A DNA stretch of 64,000 nucleotides from UBA10518 sp022837185 (GCA_034007705.1 JAVEQK010000001.1:124001-188000); one strand, 5' to 3'. Numbered from the stretch's first letter, positions 8,074-16,382 are shown. Translations and numbers: made by a program. Notes: generated by a model not told the origin, from the letters alone.

Positions 8074-9116
8074 TGGCGGACAAGGGCAAGAAGAGGGGCG
8101 GCGGCACGTTGGCGGCAAGGCGCTGGAAGAGCTTTTGCCGCAACCGGAGGGGATTGTACAGCCTGATTCTTTTTTCCATGCTGTTTGTGCTCAGCATGTT
8201 CGCTGAATTGCTCAGCAATGACAAACCTTTCCTGGTCCGTTATGAAGGGCAGTACTATTTCCCCATTTTCAAGGCCTACCCGGAAACCGTGTTCGGCGGG
8301 GATTTCGACTCGGAAACCGATTACCGTGACCGGTATATCCTCAGCCGTCTGCGGGCCGGGGACAACGCGGTCATTTTTCCACCCAACCCCCACTCCTACA
8401 ATTCAATCAACCTCAGCCTCGACCAGCCGGTTCCCTCGCAGCCGACCAGGGACAACCTGCTGGGCACGGACGACAGGGGGCGGGATGTTCTTGCCAGGCT
8501 GATATACGGCTTCCGGCTCTCGGTGCTCTTCGGTTTTGCCCTGACGATCATCGGCACTCTGCTGGGCATCCTCGCCGGCGCGGTCCAGGGATACTTCGGG
8601 GGGAAAATCGATATTTCCTTCCAGCGGTTCATTGAAATCTGGGGAGCAATGCCGGAACTGTACCTGCTGATTATCTTTGCTTCGATATTCAAGCCGAGCG
8701 TGCTGCTGCTCCTCATTCTGCTGTCGTTGTTCGGCTGGATGGGGCTGTCGGATTACGTGCGGGCCGAGTTCCTCAAGGGGAGGAACATGGAATATGTCAA
8801 GGCGGCTAAGGCGCTGGGGGTGAGCAATCTGACCATCATGTACCGCCACCTGCTGCCCAACGGCATGACGCCGGTCATCACTTTTCTGCCGTTTCGCATG
8901 TCCGGGTCCATCCTTGCCCTGACCAGCCTCGATTTCCTCGGGCTCGGGGTCCCTCCGGCGACACCGAGCCTCGGGGAACTCCTGGCGCAGGGAAAGGCGA
9001 ACATCGATGCCTGGTGGCTGTCCATCTCGACCTTCGTGGTCCTGGTCGGGACCCTGGTGCTGCTGATATTTATCGGGGAGGCCTTGCGGGAAGCCTTCGA
9101 CCCGCGGCGGTACTGA
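8073..9116 (+). CDS. yejE: Peptide ABC transporter permease YejE
   Basis: 347 residues; the ATG at 8073 overlaps the yejB stop (TGATG). The long periplasmic insertion after the first membrane helix (NDKPFLVRYEGQYYFPIFK) identifies YejE rather than DppC. The permease loop is near EYVKAAKALGVSNL, and the protein ends DPRRY like its relatives. It partners YejB. Transcription ends here: the next gene is convergent, so the ATPase and solute-binding protein must be encoded elsewhere. Confidence 0.9.
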   Translation: MADKGKKRGGGTLAARRWKSFCRNRRGLYSLILFSMLFVLSMFAELLSNDKPFLVRYEGQYYFPIFKAYPETVFGGDFDSETDYRDRYILSRLRAGDNAVIFPPNPHSYNSINLSLDQPVPSQPTRDNLLGTDDRGRDVLARLIYGFRLSVLFGFALTIIGTLLGILAGAVQGYFGGKIDISFQRFIEIWGAMPELYLLIIFASIFKPSVLLLLILLSLFGWMGLSDYVRAEFLKGRNMEYVKAAKALGVSNLTIMYRHLLPNGMTPVITFLPFRMSGSILALTSLDFLGLGVPPATPSLGELLAQGKANIDAWWLSISTFVVLVGTLVLLIFIGEALREAFDPRRY

Positions 9117-9169
9117 TTTCGGCGGCGGATGTTGGGGCCGCGGCGGTCCGGGCGAGGCGTTTTTCCCCC

Positions 9170-11332
9170 TCAGTCGTTCAGCCGGGCGCGCAGGGATTCA
9201 ACCTCCTGCTTGAGGGAGATGATTTCCAGGCGCAGCGCTTTCTCCACTTCCCTGAACTCTGACTGCATCCGGGCAACGGCGGCCTGATACTCCTCGGAGG
9301 ACTCCAATTCCGTTTCCGGCTCCGCTGGGGCGGTCCCGGGTCGTTCTTCGAACAGGGCGATTTCATCCCCGCCCGCTTCCTCAATGGCCTCGGTGAGCAG
9401 CACTTCCTCTTCGGCGAGAACTTCTTCCGGCTTTGCTCCTTCTTGCTCGTCGCCAAAGAAGAAATCGAGTTTTTTCTCAAATTCCTCGGACGAAACCTCC
9501 ATTTCAGAATCGGCGGCAAATTCTGTTTCCTCGTCCATGCCGGCCAGAGCGGGGGTGATTTCTTCCTCGGCCCCTTCGATGAATACGGGGCCTTCCTGCT
9601 CCTCCTCCTTCCCAGCGGGGAAGGCCGGGGCGGGTTCAGGCTCTTCGGCTGCCTCGACCGGGGCTTCCTCCTCACCGAAGAACGAAGCAAGCCGCTCCGC
9701 CAGTTCCTCCGGCGGCGCCTCGACTTCCGAGCCGGGGGCGCCGAATCCGGCTTCCTCGTCCTGGTCGGCCAGGGCCGGAACTATGTCCTCTCCCCCGGCC
9801 GCCGGGGCGGCAAGTTCTTCTTCGGGAGCTGTGTCGGCAGGAGCAAAGGATTCAGCCGTCAGTTCCTCTGCCTCGCCGAAGAACGAAGCAAGTTTTTCCT
9901 CAAGTTCATCGGGCGGGCCTTCCTGGTCGGCTTCTCCTGCTCCGAACCCTTTCTCTTCCACTGAACCGGCCAGGGCCGGGGCAATTTCCTCCTCGGCGGG
10001 GGCGCCGGCATCAGGCCGGCCATCATGTTCTTCCTCGAGCTTCCTGGCCGCTGCCGCTTCTTCAATCGCCTCCGGGACGAATTCCTCTTGTTCGACCCCG
10101 AAGAAGAACTCAAGCTTCTCCTCCAATTCCTCGGGGGGTTCCTCCAGTTCACCGGCGCCGCCGAAACCGAATTCTTCGGGGGAATCCGCCAATGCCGGGG
10201 AGATTTCCCGTTCCCCTTCTTCGGCAATGGCCTCGTCGAGCTCCTGCAGGTCCGTCACGCCGGCCTCGGCAGGTGCAGGTGCTTCCTCGGCCGCGGGCGA
10301 AAACTCCGGAAACGTTTCTTCCTCAAAAGACAGACCGGGTTCCGCTTCTTCAACCCCGGCTCCGGTCGGTGCTTCGGTTTCGCCGGACGGTTGTTCTTCC
10401 GGCAATTCCCCCGTCTCCACGGGCGTGATTGCTTCGGGCGCGAGCTCTTCGGTGGGGTAGGTCCGGGCGATGAGATTTTTCAGGTTGTTGAGCCGGTTGA
10501 CGCAGTCGATGAGGATTTCCTGGCGCTTCTCTTCGGCGAGGTCCGGCTGTTCAACCAGAATTTCCAGGGCATCGTAAAAATTGTGGAGCAGGGAAAAAGT
10601 TTCCGGATGGGCCCTGCCTTTTTCTTCCGTGATATAGGCATTGAGGGCGTGCAATCCCTGGATGACAACCTGCAGGTAGCGGTCGCCGGGGTAGACGGAC
10701 CTCAATATGTTCAACTGTTCGGTCAGGTTGTTCAGGCCCTTGTCCGTTACCTCCCAGTCAAGTTCAAGGATGGCGGCCTGTATTCCCTGCAGGTCCTTGT
10801 GCTCGGTCAGGGGGAGGGGCGTGGAAACCTCTTCGGCCGCCGCGGCCGCGGTACCGTGACGCTGGGCGATCTGGTGCTGGAGAATTTTGAACTTTCGGAC
10901 ATCTGCTTTCAGCAGGGCGGTGATTTCCGCTCCTGTTATATGTTCCGATGAGAGGATCTTTTCAAAATCGTAGTAGAGGGTCAGCAGCAGTTTGATGGAA
11001 TTGGGATGGGCGGAGGCGCCTTCACTTTGAATATATTTGCCGATTTTGTCGAGTCCCTGCAGGTAGACCTGGGAGACCTTGTCATGGGCGAACTGGTCCA
11101 GGTTCCTGAGATAGTCGATCTCCTCGTTCAGTATCTCCAGTGTCTCATCGGTTATTTCCCAGTCCAGGGAAAGGATAATGGATTTGAGGCGGGTAAGGGG
11201 TGAATCTTCCTCGCTGGTGAATTCGAACAAATCGACCTCATCGGTGGTGAAATCCTCATCAAGAAATCGGGTCAGGTCATCCACATTGTCCATGACTGGT
11301 TTTCCGTTTGGATTGTTCTGCGAGTTATTCAT
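9170..11332 (-). CDS. Large acidic repeat protein downstream of MglA-like GTPase
   Basis: 720 residues, very Glu/Ala-rich. Two homologous helical domains lie near residues 47-145 and 185-285 (ILSLDWEITDETLEILNEE versus ILELDWEVTDKGLNNLTEQ, each followed by a VYLQGL/VIQGL and a HP segment). Then come four imperfect acidic repeats ending near residues 408, 485, 552 and 625, each with PALA and, about 25 residues later, a helix closing with FFG. The C-terminus is a coiled coil. I do not recognise a family. The gene starts 39 bases after the MglA-like GTPase, so it is probably a partner or effector; the layout (disordered acidic region plus terminal helix) recalls polarity scaffolds such as RomR, by analogy only. 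Confidence 0.8.
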   Translation of the reverse strand: MNNSQNNPNGKPVMDNVDDLTRFLDEDFTTDEVDLFEFTSEEDSPLTRLKSIILSLDWEITDETLEILNEEIDYLRNLDQFAHDKVSQVYLQGLDKIGKYIQSEGASAHPNSIKLLLTLYYDFEKILSSEHITGAEITALLKADVRKFKILQHQIAQRHGTAAAAAEEVSTPLPLTEHKDLQGIQAAILELDWEVTDKGLNNLTEQLNILRSVYPGDRYLQVVIQGLHALNAYITEEKGRAHPETFSLLHNFYDALEILVEQPDLAEEKRQEILIDCVNRLNNLKNLIARTYPTEELAPEAITPVETGELPEEQPSGETEAPTGAGVEEAEPGLSFEEETFPEFSPAAEEAPAPAEAGVTDLQELDEAIAEEGEREISPALADSPEEFGFGGAGELEEPPEELEEKLEFFFGVEQEEFVPEAIEEAAAARKLEEEHDGRPDAGAPAEEEIAPALAGSVEEKGFGAGEADQEGPPDELEEKLASFFGEAEELTAESFAPADTAPEEELAAPAAGGEDIVPALADQDEEAGFGAPGSEVEAPPEELAERLASFFGEEEAPVEAAEEPEPAPAFPAGKEEEQEGPVFIEGAEEEITPALAGMDEETEFAADSEMEVSSEEFEKKLDFFFGDEQEGAKPEEVLAEEEVLLTEAIEEAGGDEIALFEERPGTAPAEPETELESSEEYQAAVARMQSEFREVEKALRLEIISLKQEVESLRARLND

Positions 11333-11371
11333 TTGTTCAGCGCTACCCGGTTCAATTCAATATTGGCGTCC

Positions 11372-11977
11372 TTACGACAGTTTCTTCTGAATGGAAACAA
11401 CGGTCAGGGAAATTATTTTCTTCAAGGTTTCCGGGACATTATATCCGGTCAGAGCACTGGCTTCAAAAGAGGGCACTTTCAGTTTGCTGTTGAGGTCCTT
11501 CTCCATGATCTCGGTGGGCAGTATGGGAACTCCCTGGTTTCGCAGGTCAACTTTGTTGTATTGCATGACCAGGGGAATGCGGAAGATGGATTCCTTCTGG
11601 CCGAGGAGATTTTCATGGAGCTGATTGAGGGAACTGATGTTCTTTTCCCGCATCTGCCTCTGTGAGTCGGCGACGAACACGATGCCGTCAACACCCTTGA
11701 GAACGAGTTTCCGGGTAGCGTTGTATTTGACCTGGCCGGGAACGGTATACAACTGGATCTTCATGTCAAAACCCTTGATTTGACCCATGTCGAAAGGAAG
11801 AAAATCAAAGAACAGGGTCCGGTCTCCATGGGTTTTCAGGCTGACCATTTCCGATTGAATCTGTTTTTTGAAACGGCGGTTGATGTATTCGAGATTGGTG
11901 GTTTTGCCGCCGCGGCCGGGGCCGTAATAGACGATTTTTATTTGAACGATTTTATCTTTAAGGTTGATGAAGCTCAA
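11372..11977 (-). CDS. mglA: MglA-like small Ras-type GTPase
   Basis: 201 residues. The start is the TTG at 11977, preceded by AGGAG 6 bases upstream; longer versions would overlap the roadblock gene. GPGRGGKTTNLEYI is the P-loop, TVPGQVKYNATRKLVL the G3 region in the MglA form, and QYNKVDL the NKxD base-recognition motif. MglA switches direction and polarity in Myxococcus and related bacteria, with a roadblock protein (MglB) as activating partner. The adjacent upstream roadblock gene fits that pairing. Residue 3 of the P-loop differs from the usual G-P-G-L-C form. Confidence 0.88.
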   Translation of the reverse strand: MSFINLKDKIVQIKIVYYGPGRGGKTTNLEYINRRFKKQIQSEMVSLKTHGDRTLFFDFLPFDMGQIKGFDMKIQLYTVPGQVKYNATRKLVLKGVDGIVFVADSQRQMREKNISSLNQLHENLLGQKESIFRIPLVMQYNKVDLRNQGVPILPTEIMEKDLNSKLKVPSFEASALTGYNVPETLKKIISLTVVSIQKKLS

Positions 11978-12044
11978 GTTATTCTCCTGCTGCCGGTGTC
12001 CCCGTATAGAATCAAGCTTGTCGCAGAACGGAATGGACGTCGTT

Positions 12045-12437
12045 TTATACCCAAAGCTTCTTGATTTCCTCAATGGCTTCGACAACGTTGAGCCGCAGAA
12101 AGCCGAGAGAGATCTCCTTGCCGAACATGCTTATCAGCAGCAATTCGTCATCGATCTTGCTGAAATGGATATTGCAGTCGGTGCCCTTGTGGAACAGGAG
12201 GGAAAACTCCTGCTCTCCCACCAGCTTGGCCATGGCGTCGACGGTGGCGAAGTTGCCTGCAGCGAGGGCGGCGAACGAATAAACGTCATATTTGTTCTTG
12301 CCGTTGTCCTTGGCCGTGATGATATTGCCGGCCATATCGATGATAATGACACAGTCAACACCAATCTTGATGAGTTTATTCGTCAGGATCTCATCCATTC
12401 TTTCAAGCTGTTCCTGGCTGACGACACCGTAATTCAT
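12045..12437 (-). CDS. Roadblock/LC7 domain protein (MglB-like)
   Basis: 130 residues forming one roadblock/LC7 domain: an N-terminal helix, VDCVIIIDMAGNIITA, the helix around ALAAGNFATVDAMAKL, then FSLLFHKGTDCNIHFSKI. MglB proteins of this fold dimerise and stimulate GTP hydrolysis by MglA, encoded 67 bases downstream. The ATG has AGAGGT upstream and sits about 30 bases after a predicted transcription start. First gene of the operon with the GTPase and the acidic repeat protein. Confidence 0.85.
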   Translation of the reverse strand: MNYGVVSQEQLERMDEILTNKLIKIGVDCVIIIDMAGNIITAKDNGKNKYDVYSFAALAAGNFATVDAMAKLVGEQEFSLLFHKGTDCNIHFSKIDDELLLISMFGKEISLGFLRLNVVEAIEEIKKLWV

Positions 12438-12474
12438 GATTTTACCTCTTTGACGGGCTTGATAACTACGTACT

Positions 12475-12503
12475 ATTATAGGGAAAAATCTGATTCTTGT
12501 CCA
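12475..12503 (-). promoter_or_regulatory. Strong sigma-70 promoter of the roadblock-mglA operon
   Basis: On the minus strand: TGGACA (12503-12498), 17-nt spacer, TATAAT (12480-12475). Five of six and six of six matches. The -10 lies about 38 bases upstream of the roadblock ATG, in a locally AT-rich stretch. Confidence 0.7.
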
Positions 12504-12709
12504 ATTAGGGTATAGTATACGCCAGAAAAAAAATTATATGAAGCTGTTTTTGCTGATTTTATTATTTTTTTAATTAAATCGCCCTGTAGGGTACCTTTGT
12601 CCACTCCCGCACGCAGGCTTCCGATCCTCCTGCCATTCACAACGGCAGGAAAGTTGCAAGCGGGCGCCCGGCGCTTTCTTTTCATTGTCGCGGTGCCCCC
12701 TTTTTCCCC
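12504..12709. other. Intergenic region, no gene seen
   Basis: AT-rich at its left end, then GC-rich. A 69-codon minus-strand ORF crosses it, but it has no homology I recognise and would run into the roadblock promoter. The real signals of this gap are the promoter on its left and the Fur-type promoter on its right. Confidence 0.5.
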
Positions 12710-12737
12710 TTGACAGTGGTGCGGCGGTGCGTATATG
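12710..12737 (+). promoter_or_regulatory. Sigma-70 promoter of candidate small RNA
   Basis: TTGACA at 12710-12715, 16-nt spacer, TATATG at 12732-12737. It points away from the roadblock operon into a region with no plus-strand gene before 16.4 kb, and a Fur-like box covers the expected start site. Confidence 0.6.
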
Positions 12738-12741
12738 TATG

Positions 12742-12760
12742 CTAAATGAGAATCATTCGT
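12742..12760 (+). promoter_or_regulatory. Fur box (predicted)
   Basis: The core AATGAGAATCATT at 12745-12757 matches 12 of 13 central positions of the Fur consensus AATGATAATCATT and is nearly palindromic. It lies just downstream of the -10, where bound Fe-Fur would block transcription. A match this long is unlikely by chance in GC-rich DNA. Confidence 0.65.
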
Positions 12761-12947
12761 ATCTGGAAACGGCTTCGTTTCTCAGCACGAATGCGGTTCA
12801 GGCGTAAGGCCGGTGATGTGGAACGGCAGTTGGTGATCTTTTCGGCCGGTTGCCGATGAACTGAGTTTTATCCCTCTCCCTCTTCCTGGCAGGCGTCTGC
12901 GGTGCCGATTCCCTCCTTATCGGCATTTCGCAGACGCCATTTTTTTT
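12744..12947 (+). ncRNA. Candidate Fur-regulated small RNA, about 200 nt
   Basis: A promoter with a Fur box and a strong intrinsic terminator (12892-12947) bracket about 200 bases with no credible ORF. Before the terminator lies a pyrimidine tract, CCCTCTCCCTCTTCC (12872-12886), and the terminator loop carries CCCTCCTT. Both are complementary to Shine-Dalgarno sequences, as in Fur-controlled sRNAs that repress iron-protein mRNAs (RyhB, PrrF, FsrA type). The last 80 bases are antisense to the 3' end of aat. The only frame at the start, 22 codons from 12739, would be leaderless. Predicted from sequence signals only. Confidence 0.55.
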
Positions 12948-13608
12948 GCGGCGCCAGCGGATAAACGAACCTGTTCAGTATTTCCTGGAATTCATTCCTG
13001 GGCAGTTCCCGCGCCCCGAGCCTGACCAGGTGTTCCGTCCGCATCTGACAGTCGATCATGCGGATTCCCGCCGCCCCGGCGTGGCGAACCAGGGCGTGCA
13101 GCGCGATCTTCGAGGCGTTTCCGGCCAGCGAGAACATTGATTCGCCGAAAAAGATCCGGCCCAGGGCGATGCCGTACAGCCCGCCGACGAGTTCGGCACC
13201 CTGCCGGCATTCAATGCTGTGCGCATAGCCAAGTTCATGCAGGAGGCGGTAGGCCTTGATCATTTCCGGGGTGAGCCAGGTCTCCACTCCGGCTTCGATC
13301 CGTATGGCGGCGCAGTGAAGAATGACCTCGTCAAAGGCCGTGTCGGCGGTGACGGTGAAGATCTTCTGCCTGATCGTCCTGGCAAGCCGGCGGGGCAGGT
13401 GAAATTCCTCGGGAAACAGGACCAGTCTGGGTGCGGGCGACCACCAGAGGATCGGATCGTCCGCAGTGTACCAGGGGAAAATGCCCTGGCGATAGGCCTC
13501 GATGATCCTTTCCGGGGAGAGGTCGCCGCCGATTGCCAGCAGGCCGTTTGGTTCGGCCATTGCCGGCGGGGGGAAGATCAATCGTCTGCTGAGCTGAAAA
13601 ACGGGCAT
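12868..13608 (-). CDS. aat: Leucyl/phenylalanyl-tRNA--protein transferase
   Basis: 246 residues from the ATG at 13608; the frame extends further upstream but into zwf. Aat transfers Leu or Phe from tRNA to N-terminal Arg/Lys of proteins, marking them for ClpS/ClpAP degradation. Diagnostic parts are GLLAIGGDLSPERI, GIFPWYTADDPILWWSPAPR, GIALGRIFFGESMFS and IDCQMRTEHLVRLGA. The last roughly 25 residues, after the expected end near PLAPQKKWRL, are encoded by the antisense of the plus-strand terminator at 12892-12947 and look like a non-homologous tail. Third gene of a gnd-zwf-aat run. Confidence 0.92.
   Translation of the reverse strand: MPVFQLSRRLIFPPPAMAEPNGLLAIGGDLSPERIIEAYRQGIFPWYTADDPILWWSPAPRLVLFPEEFHLPRRLARTIRQKIFTVTADTAFDEVILHCAAIRIEAGVETWLTPEMIKAYRLLHELGYAHSIECRQGAELVGGLYGIALGRIFFGESMFSLAGNASKIALHALVRHAGAAGIRMIDCQMRTEHLVRLGARELPRNEFQEILNRFVYPLAPQKKWRLRNADKEGIGTADACQEEGEG
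12892..12947 (+). terminator. Strong rho-independent terminator (plus strand)
   Basis: The arm GGCGTCTGCG (12892-12901) pairs with CGCAGACGCC (12929-12938), and inside it TGCCGAT pairs with ATCGGCA. Eight T residues follow (12940-12947). On the minus strand no T run follows, so it serves plus-strand transcripts. It lies within the last codons of aat on the opposite strand. Confidence 0.8.
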
Positions 13609-13667
13609 TGTCGCGCTGTCGGAAGAATACAAGCATCGGCCATCGGCCGGGCCCCGGAATCGGCAGG

Positions 13668-15179
13668 TCAGTCGCCAAACAGGAGCGCCATGGTTTTCCG
13701 TGCCGGCTCCGGCCCCCAGGAGCCGGCCGGGTAAAAATGGAGCAGCCGTTCCGGTGAAGGGCACTCCTCGCATTCCTGCAGAACCGGGGTAAGGAAGGCC
13801 CATGAGAGTTCTATGCCGTCCTGGCGCCAGAACAGCATGTGGTCACCGGCGATGCAGTCCAGAAGCACCCGTGCGTAGGCATCCAGGGCAGCGCCCTTGT
13901 AATGCTGATGGTAAAAAAAATCCATGGTCATGGTGCGCAGGCAGATTGAAGCGCCCGGGTTCTTGGTCTGAAAGGTCAGTCTGATCGCCTCCTCGGGATA
14001 AGTTTCGATCAGCAGGCGGTTGGCATTGATGTTCTGCCCCAGCACTTCCCGGAAAAGCCGGTGGGGGACCTCCCTGAACTGGATGATGATCCGGGTTTCC
14101 TTGCGGGGCAGGCGCTTTCCCGATATCAGGTAAAAAGGGACATCCTGCCAGCGCCAGTTGTCGACATACAACTCCATCAGGGCAAAAGTCGGAGTGGGGG
14201 ACCGGGGGTCAACGCCCGCTTCGGACCTGTAGGCCGGTACGGACCGGCCGCCGATCTCGCCTTGGCCGTACTGGCCGAGGCAGATGCGGCTTCCCTGTTC
14301 AATGCTGAAATCGCGGAGGGAACGTATGACCTTGGCCTTCTCGTCCTGGATCGCATCGGTCTCGAAACGCGCCGGCGGCTCCATGGCGGTGAGGACAAGC
14401 AGCTGCATCATGTGATTCTGGAACATGTCGCGCAGCACGCCGGAATTGTCATAATAGCCGGAACGGGATTCAACGCCGATTTCCTCGGCCGCGACAATGC
14501 CGACATATTCGATGTGGTGCCGGTTCCACAGCGGCTCGAAGATGGAATTGGCGAAACGGAAAATGAGGGTGTTCTGAACGGTCTCCTTGGCCAGGTAATG
14601 ATCGATGCGGTAGATCTGTTCCTCGGCGAAATGTTCATGCAGGGTCGCATTGAGCGCCACGGCCGTCTCGAGGTCGCGGCCGAAAGGCTTTTCGACGATG
14701 ATCCGGGACCAGCCCGGAAAGGTCTGATACTGGGCGGCAAGGCCGGCCCCGCCGAGCAGTTCCGCTATGACCGGATACAGATCGGGCGGGACGGCCAGGT
14801 CGAATATGCGGTTGCCCCGGGTCTGCTTCTCCCGGTCGATTTGTTCGAGATGACGGGCCAGGACCTGAAAGCTTTGGCGATCGTAGGCGATGGGAAAATA
14901 ATCCAGATTATCGGCAAAGGCGTGCCACGCCCGCGAATCCCGCAGCCTTTCCCCGAGGCGGGCGAAAAGCAGTTCCTTAAAAGCCGCGCCGGTCAAGGGA
15001 GTGCGGCCGCAGCCGACGATGGCAAAGGGTCCGGGCATGTTGCCCTGGACGTACATGGAAAACAGGGCCGGAATGAGCTTGCGGCTGGTCAGGTCGCCGG
15101 AAGCCCCGAAAATGACAATGATGCAGGGTTCCAAGGCGGCAGGACCGGGCCGGTCATCACAGGCGTGGAGCTGCTCCAT
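13668..15179 (-). CDS. zwf: Glucose-6-phosphate 1-dehydrogenase
   Basis: 503 residues, normal length. The NADP-binding FGASGDLTSRKL is at residues 24-35, the active-site RIDHYLAKETVQN near residue 195 (Ala where most enzymes have Gly), and the structural NHMMQLL motif follows. It oxidises glucose-6-phosphate to 6-phosphogluconolactone, making NADPH. It follows gnd by only two bases, so the two oxidative pentose-phosphate dehydrogenases are co-transcribed. No 6-phosphogluconolactonase gene is seen in the window. Confidence 0.96.
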   Translation of the reverse strand: MEQLHACDDRPGPAALEPCIIVIFGASGDLTSRKLIPALFSMYVQGNMPGPFAIVGCGRTPLTGAAFKELLFARLGERLRDSRAWHAFADNLDYFPIAYDRQSFQVLARHLEQIDREKQTRGNRIFDLAVPPDLYPVIAELLGGAGLAAQYQTFPGWSRIIVEKPFGRDLETAVALNATLHEHFAEEQIYRIDHYLAKETVQNTLIFRFANSIFEPLWNRHHIEYVGIVAAEEIGVESRSGYYDNSGVLRDMFQNHMMQLLVLTAMEPPARFETDAIQDEKAKVIRSLRDFSIEQGSRICLGQYGQGEIGGRSVPAYRSEAGVDPRSPTPTFALMELYVDNWRWQDVPFYLISGKRLPRKETRIIIQFREVPHRLFREVLGQNINANRLLIETYPEEAIRLTFQTKNPGASICLRTMTMDFFYHQHYKGAALDAYARVLLDCIAGDHMLFWRQDGIELSWAFLTPVLQECEECPSPERLLHFYPAGSWGPEPARKTMALLFGD

Positions 15180-15181
15180 GG

Positions 15182-16093
15182 TTATTTTTCCGCGGACGGT
15201 TTAACGGCGTGTCCGCCGAATTCCCGGCGCAGGGCGGCCAGCACCCGGTTGGCGAAGCTGTTTTCCTCCCTGGACTGGAAGCGGGCGAACAGGGAAAGGG
15301 CGATGACCGGGGCGGCCACCCGGCTCTCTATCGCCTGTTCCACCGTCCAGCGGCCTTCCCCCGAATCTTCCACATAGCCGAGCAGTTCTTCCAGGCGGGG
15401 ATCTTCGGCGAATGCCTTTTCCAGCAGTTCCAGGAGCCAGGAGCGGATCACGCTGCCCTGGTTCCAGAGGCCGGCTATCCGCCCGTAGTCGAAGTGGTCG
15501 CGGTAGGGCGAGGCCTCCAGCAGGGCGAACCCCTCGCCGTATGCCTGCATCATGCCGTATTCAATGCCGTTATGGATCATTTTGACAAAATGGCCCGCTC
15601 CGGCGGGTCCGCAGTGGAGGTATCCGTTTTCGGGGGCAAGGCTTCTGAACAGGGGCTCGAGGTCGTCGAAAACCTTTTTCTCGCCCCCCACCATTGTGCA
15701 GTACCCGACCTGGAGGCCCCAGATGCCCCCGCTGACCCCGGCGTCCAGGTAGTGAATTGCCCTGCGGCCGAGGGCTTCGGCCCGCCTGATATCATCGGTA
15801 TAACGGCTGTTGCCTCCTTCGACGATGCAATCCCCCGGGTCCAGGAGGTCCGCCAGGCTGTCGATGTGGTCGTCAACGACTTTTCCGGCGGGCAGCATGA
15901 TCCAGACGATTCTGGGCGGCCTGAGTCTGCCGATCAGGTCCTCGAGGCTTGCCGCCCCTTCGGCGCCTTCGCGGACGATTTCTTCGACTTTTTCGCTGGT
16001 CCGGTTGTAGGCGACAACTTCGTGGCCGTCCCGCAAAAGCCGGCGAACCATGTTCATGCCCATGCGGCCGAGGCCGATCATTCCCATCCGCAT
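15182..16093 (-). CDS. gnd: 6-phosphogluconate dehydrogenase, decarboxylating, short (GndA/YqeC) form
   Basis: 303 residues from the ATG at 16093, preceded by GGGAG at 7 bases; an ATG at 16132 would add 13 unlikely residues. The Rossmann motif GLGRMGMNMV opens the protein, GVSGGIWGLQVGYCTMVGG is the substrate loop and HFVKMIHNGIEYGMMQ carries the catalytic Lys. About 300 residues marks the short, often NAD-preferring form rather than the 470-residue enzyme. It heads the gnd-zwf-aat unit. Confidence 0.93.
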   Translation of the reverse strand: MRMGMIGLGRMGMNMVRRLLRDGHEVVAYNRTSEKVEEIVREGAEGAASLEDLIGRLRPPRIVWIMLPAGKVVDDHIDSLADLLDPGDCIVEGGNSRYTDDIRRAEALGRRAIHYLDAGVSGGIWGLQVGYCTMVGGEKKVFDDLEPLFRSLAPENGYLHCGPAGAGHFVKMIHNGIEYGMMQAYGEGFALLEASPYRDHFDYGRIAGLWNQGSVIRSWLLELLEKAFAEDPRLEELLGYVEDSGEGRWTVEQAIESRVAAPVIALSLFARFQSREENSFANRVLAALRREFGGHAVKPSAEK

Positions 16094-16279
16094 ACCGTTC
16101 TCCCGTCGTGCGCAACCCTGCTCCGGGTTCATGCTTATATCCGACCGATGTGATATGCAAAACCGATCGGACCCTCCGGGCCGCCCCGAGGGGTGACCTT
16201 CCGGATCAACAATAAATCAGCGGCGGGACGATGGCAATCAATTTGCTCAGGGACGGTGGAAAGTGCGGGGATCCGCGGG

Positions 16280-16308
16280 TTGGGAAATTTGGCGAAATCC
16301 GGCATAAT
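16280..16308 (+). promoter_or_regulatory. Putative promoter of the DamX-like ATPase gene
   Basis: TTGGGA (16280-16285), 17-nt spacer, CATAAT (16303-16308): four and five of six matches. It lies about 75 bases upstream of the proposed start, in the divergent gap between gnd and this gene. Confidence 0.4.
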
Positions 16309-16382
16309 CATTGAAACATGAGGGATTCGGGAGTACATAATAGTGATGGGAATAAAAACCATATGCGGCCCGGATCGATTGC

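Noticed and set aside
12739..12807. A 22-codon leaderless ORF at the start of the candidate sRNA
   Set aside because: It begins between the -10 box and the Fur core, has no ribosome-binding site, and the likely RNA start lies at or after its ATG.
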